From: Cunninghamia lanceolata
Lineage: Eukaryota; Streptophyta; Pinopsida; Cupressales; Cupressaceae
Assembly (NCBI GenBank): GCA_027924645.1
Contig: BSBN01000297.1
Location: 4,216,001 to 4,280,000 of the forward strand
DNA length: 64,000 bases
Direction of reading: 5' to 3'
The notes beneath the pieces were generated by a model. That model had not been told where the DNA came from and ran no database searches. It was given only the letters and a program-made list of their open reading frames with translations. The translations under genes were made by a program, and so were the position numbers. Shown one piece after another: positions 60,561 to 64,000 of the stretch. How positions within the stretch are numbered: the first letter of the stretch is position 1; each line of letters begins with the position of its first letter.

Positions 60561-61560
60561 TAAGTTGTGAGGATGAGAAATATTTCTTGGATGTGGCATA
60601 TTCACAATATCATTGATCTTCTTTGTATCAACCTCAATACCACAATGCGAGACAATAAACCCCAACAATTTTCCACTATTGACACTGAAGACACATTTGC
60701 GGGGGTTCAAGCACATGTTCTAGAGATGAATATGCTTGAAAATATGCTAAAAGATTTTTATGTGATCTTGGCGCAAAATTGATTTGGCCTGAATTTCATT
60801 GACATAGTCCTCCAATATGTTGTGAATAAATCCATGGAAGATAAGTGTCATGGCTCATTAGTAAGTTGCACAAGCATTCTTTATACCAAATGGCATGACC
60901 ACCTAACAAAAAATACCCCAAGGCGCTATGAAAGTAGTTTTGTATTGATCTTGGGGGTTTATGAAGATTTGATTGTAACCAGAGAAGCCATCCATAAAAG
61001 AGACTAAGGCATGGCCGGCAATTGAATTGACTATCATATCAATTTTTGGAAGAGGAACATCATATTTTAATGATGCCTTGTTGAGATCACGAAAGTCAAT
61101 GCATATTTGAATATGATTGTTAGGTTTAGTGACAACAACAATATTTGACATCCAAGGTGAATATTTGATTGGGCAGATAAAGCCAGCTTGTAAGAGCTTC
61201 TCTATCTCATCTTTATCCATTAATGTAATCTTGGGATTCATATTTTTAATCTTTTGTTTCATTAGCTAGGCATTGGGATATAACACAATATTGTGTGTTA
61301 CAATCTATGGCTCAATACTGGGCATGTCCTCATATGACCAAGAAAAACATTTAGGAAACTCTCACAAGAGAGAAGAATGATCTTTCTATTCTTTAGGATC
61401 TAAACACTTTCCTATTTGAATGTCTTTTTCTAAATTAACCTATTCCATTAAGACATTGACAATATCTACAACTAGGAGATTGTTACAGTCTGGAACATCT
61501 GGTAGATAAGTGGATTCTTGAGGTGTATCATGAGATGCTAAGGTGTCATCTAATAAATTG
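60561..61560 (-). pseudogene. pol: Element D reverse transcriptase
   Basis: Blocks in order on the minus strand: LLQAGFICPIKYSPWMSNIVVV near 61195, IDFRDLNKASLKYDVPLP near 61090, FMDGFSGYNQIFI near 61000 and VVMPFGIKNACATYQ near 60890. At 60795-60806 the catalytic YVDD has become YVNE, so activity is lost. Stops at 60900, near 60850 and near 60740 follow. Confidence 0.82.
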
Positions 61561-62160
61561 AAGGTTTTCCCAAATTATTCTTGAGCATTTAAACAATAAG
61601 GGAAACCTTGATTGTGATGAAATTTAGGTATATGGTCACCTAGGAATTCAACTAAGGCCTCATCTATTGAGAAAGAGTCAAGAGAAAGTGTATTAAAATT
61701 GGAACTTGTGTCAATCATCTCAGGATAACACAGAGAAGGTGAAGAAGAAGTTGAATATGAAGCTATTATGTTAACATTTAGAGAAGGGATATGAGAGGTA
61801 CAAGAGGGTTGAGAAGGATGGTATCCCAGACCTTTGGAGTAGTTATATGAATTTTCTTCCAAATGGACTTTGATACCCTACTCTTTTCAACCACATCCAT
61901 TACCTCTGTACCTAATTTGAAATAGAATATGAAAGCCACAACCATAACATGATTCTATTTCCATTAAATATGGAGGATCACCATTAGTGGCATAGTTAAT
62001 GTTATACGTATAGTCACAAGAATCTGTTGAACCAGAAGAAGTGGGAATAGAAGATTTAGGCTTCTTAGAAGGAATAGGTTGTGAAGATGAAGTGGAAGAT
62101 ACTTTTTGATGTAGGAGCATCCTTGGTTCAAGAGTAATATTGCATCAACCAAAAACATTT
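61561..62160 (-). pseudogene. Element D linker and glycine-rich (G-patch-like) region
   Basis: Serine-rich linkers and a segment YSKGLGYHPSQ near 61830, with IESCYGCGFHILFQIRYRGNGCG-like glycine-rich sequence near 61960-61890. It occupies the place of the protease-RT spacer in element B. Gag and protease are not visible; they would lie beyond the chromovirus-like LTR at about 62164, outside the window. Confidence 0.5.
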
Positions 62161-62163
62161 GCA

Positions 62164-62966
62164 TGTTAGTTTGTTTCTTTTCAGTTTCCAATTTAGTTCA
62201 GGCAGTTCAGTCAATAGTAGTTTCTATACTTTAGTCCACATTCTACCGTAGTTGCATTCTAGATCTTGATAAGCTAGAATTAATATCTAGATTCATTCAT
62301 CTACATCATATCTAAAATTTAGAGTATTTGGAGTAGGTACCGGTAAGATATCGCTATCAGAAGAGAAACTATTTTCTCATAACAGAGCATCCTAACAGTC
62401 TCACATAATCAGCTAAAGGAGAAGGCTTGCTAAAGAAGAAGGCTTGTAGAGCATTTCATGACTTGCAAAGCTAAAAGGCACATCATTCAATGTTTATTGG
62501 TTCGTGGTTGACCTTCCATGAGATCTGCTCATCATTCCATTCATTTGCAAAGGAGTTCTATTCATTTAGGTTTGACTTATCCATGTACACATGTTACAGC
62601 TCTTCATTAGAGTTTGTGATCTTCCTTGGCTGACATCGAGGGATCTTTTGTATCGAAGATGATATATATTGATGTAATAGATGCCTAGAAAAGTATTTAT
62701 GATCATTAACATAAGTTCATAGTTTGGATTCTTTGCAAAGGAGCTTCAAAGCTATATCTTGTGCATATTATGATATTATGAAATCAGGCCTATGAGCCCT
62801 AATTGTAAGCCCACTTGTTGCCGGCCAATTTGTATTTGAATTCTATGATATACTGAATGACTGAATCTACATTTGTTTCATATCTTTGAGTTGTTTCCAT
62901 TGTGTTTACTCTTGCTACATGGTTTGGACTGTTCTCTTGAGGACCCTCCTGACCGTGAGTACACCA
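62164..62966 (+). mobile_element. 5' LTR of a gypsy element at the window end (left edge uncertain)
   Basis: The right edge ACACCA is followed by the primer site. The left edge TGTTAG at 62164 is a plausible start close to where element D coding similarity ends, but the 3' LTR and the target duplication are outside the window. It seems to be inserted in element D. Confidence 0.55.
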
Positions 62967-62968
62967 AG

Positions 62969-62979
62969 TGGTATCAGAG
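62969..62979 (+). promoter_or_regulatory. Primer-binding site, tRNA-Met type
   Basis: TGGTATCAGAG, two bases after the LTR end, about 190 bases before Gag. Confidence 0.8.
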
Positions 62980-63166
62980 TGAAAGTTCAAATCTTTGGGA
63001 GTGAATTGAGTGAAGTTGGCAAAGGAATTCTATAAGATCTTGATGTGGATAGATCACCATATCTAAGGTAGGTTACTTGTGTCGCAACCAATCACTGATT
63101 GTGAGGCAATTGTCACCTTGTAGCCTGACTGGCAAATTGAGGTAGTTTACACTTGATCCTAGGAAG

Positions 63167-64000
63167 ATGCTGCCAAGGAGAATCCCTGTTGTTGGAACAA
63201 TGGCTGGAAGAATGGATGAGATGATGGAAAAAATGCAAATTAGACTAGATTCTACTGAAGAAGATAGAAGAAAAGGACTAAGCCCTAGAATTGATATTGA
63301 GAGTGATGATGAAGAATTTCAATCTTTGAATCAAATTGAAGAAACCCTAGGAGGTGAAGAAGAAGAATTAGATCAAGTCAAGATGTTGCAATCTATTTTA
63401 AAGATTGGGAAAAGACCTATAGTTGATGTACCTAATTACACTCGTAATTTGAATCCTAAAGAGTTGATTGATTGGATAAATGACATGGAAGAATACTTTG
63501 AGTATGAATAAATTATTAAAGATCTGAACAAGGTGAAATTCACAAAAACAAAGGTGAAAGGACATGCTTCTATATGGTGGAAAGAAGTTTAGTTGGATAG
63601 AAATAGAAGAGGAAAAGAAAGGATTACAAAATTGGACAAGATGGTGATAAAATTGAAGAATCAGTTTATCCCTATTGACTATGAGTTGGAGCTGTTGAAG
63701 AGATTGCAAAACCTGAGACAAAAGGATAAATCTATGGAGTATACTGAAGAATTTCATAAGATGATCATAAGGACAAGACACAATGAAGCAAGCAAGGGGA
63801 AAGTGGCTAGATACATCAATGGACTAAGAGTGAACATTCAGGAAGAATTGAGTTTGGTAAGGATGACAACATTGGAAGAAGCATATCAGTTTGCCTTGAA
63901 AGTTGAAGAAAAGTTGAACAAGAGACATGATAAAAAATAGAGAGGCAAGGGAGGTAAATTTTAGAGAGGTAGAACATTTTCTGGAGGAGAAAGATGATAT
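63167..64000 (+). pseudogene. gag: Gag of gypsy element, cut by window end
   Basis: One frame continuing to the end of the window, with stops at 63509, about 63590 and 63938. It has an acidic N-terminal region and then a Retrotrans_gag domain from about 63430: PKELIDWINDMEEYFEYE, KGHASIWWKE near 63560 with the conserved tryptophans, KLKNQFIP and DKSMEYTEEFHKM. After residue 255 it becomes basic and glycine-rich. The domain type and tRNA-Met primer suit a chromovirus, but pol is not in the window, so that is inference. The start codon 63167 is the first in-frame ATG after the primer site; a second in-frame ATG at 63200 is also possible. Confidence 0.85.

Noticed and set aside
1..64000. tRNA, rRNA, CRISPR arrays or cellular protein genes
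   Set aside because: None seen. tRNA-like strings are only primer-binding sites, and all sizeable coding regions belong to retroelements or their cargo genes.

Overview
The window looks like intergenic DNA of a large seed-plant genome. It is AT-rich, has no recognisable cellular gene, and consists almost entirely of full-length, nested or decayed LTR retrotransposons of both plant superfamilies (Ty1/copia and Ty3/gypsy, chiefly Tat-like). A conifer or other gymnosperm is plausible from the density of old nested elements, but the sequence does not prove it. Nearly every ORF is broken by stops or frameshifts, so most genes here are pseudogenes.

Layout. (1) 1-3312: non-coding, ending in the 5' LTR of an old gypsy element called G1 here. 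(2) G1 gag and protease, 3482-5946. (3) A 38-kb compound Tat-like insertion, 5947-44261, flanked by the duplication CTAAC; G1 resumes in frame at 44267. (4) Inside the compound: a reversed LTR and 3' end (unit A, 5947-7285 plus 21724 to about 22935), a forward 3' end with a long antisense gene (unit E, about 22935-30010), and a full forward element B (30011-44261). (5) A Ty1/copia element on the minus strand, 7286-21718 (duplication ATAAA), inserted in unit A. (6) A related gag-plus-accessory-ORF copia element on the plus strand, 11582-18882 (duplication CTTCT), inserted inside (5). (7) G1 pol, 44267-47772. (8) A small non-autonomous gypsy element with only a protease-like ORF, 48396-51805. 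(9) A decayed minus-strand Tat element D, about 53.1-62.15 kb. (10) The 5' end of a gypsy element with a tRNA-Met-type primer site, about 62.16 kb to the window end.

Most noteworthy. G1 has an extra RNase H between protease and reverse transcriptase, visible only when the 38-kb insertion is ignored, whereas B and D in the same window have the extra RNase H after the normal one. Tat-like 3' ends (A and D, with a remnant in B) carry an antisense gene with its own TATA box, spliced leader and plant-mobile-domain-like product; unit E has a similarly built but different antisense gene. The outer ends of the compound insertion are both LTR U5 ends, which a simple integration cannot give. The inner copia element carries an accessory protein of about 1,060 codons in place of pol.

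Nesting order, oldest to youngest: G1, compound Tat insertion, outer copia, inner copia. The three intact LTR pairs all look about 4-6% diverged in the stretches compared by eye, so the nest may have assembled over a short interval.
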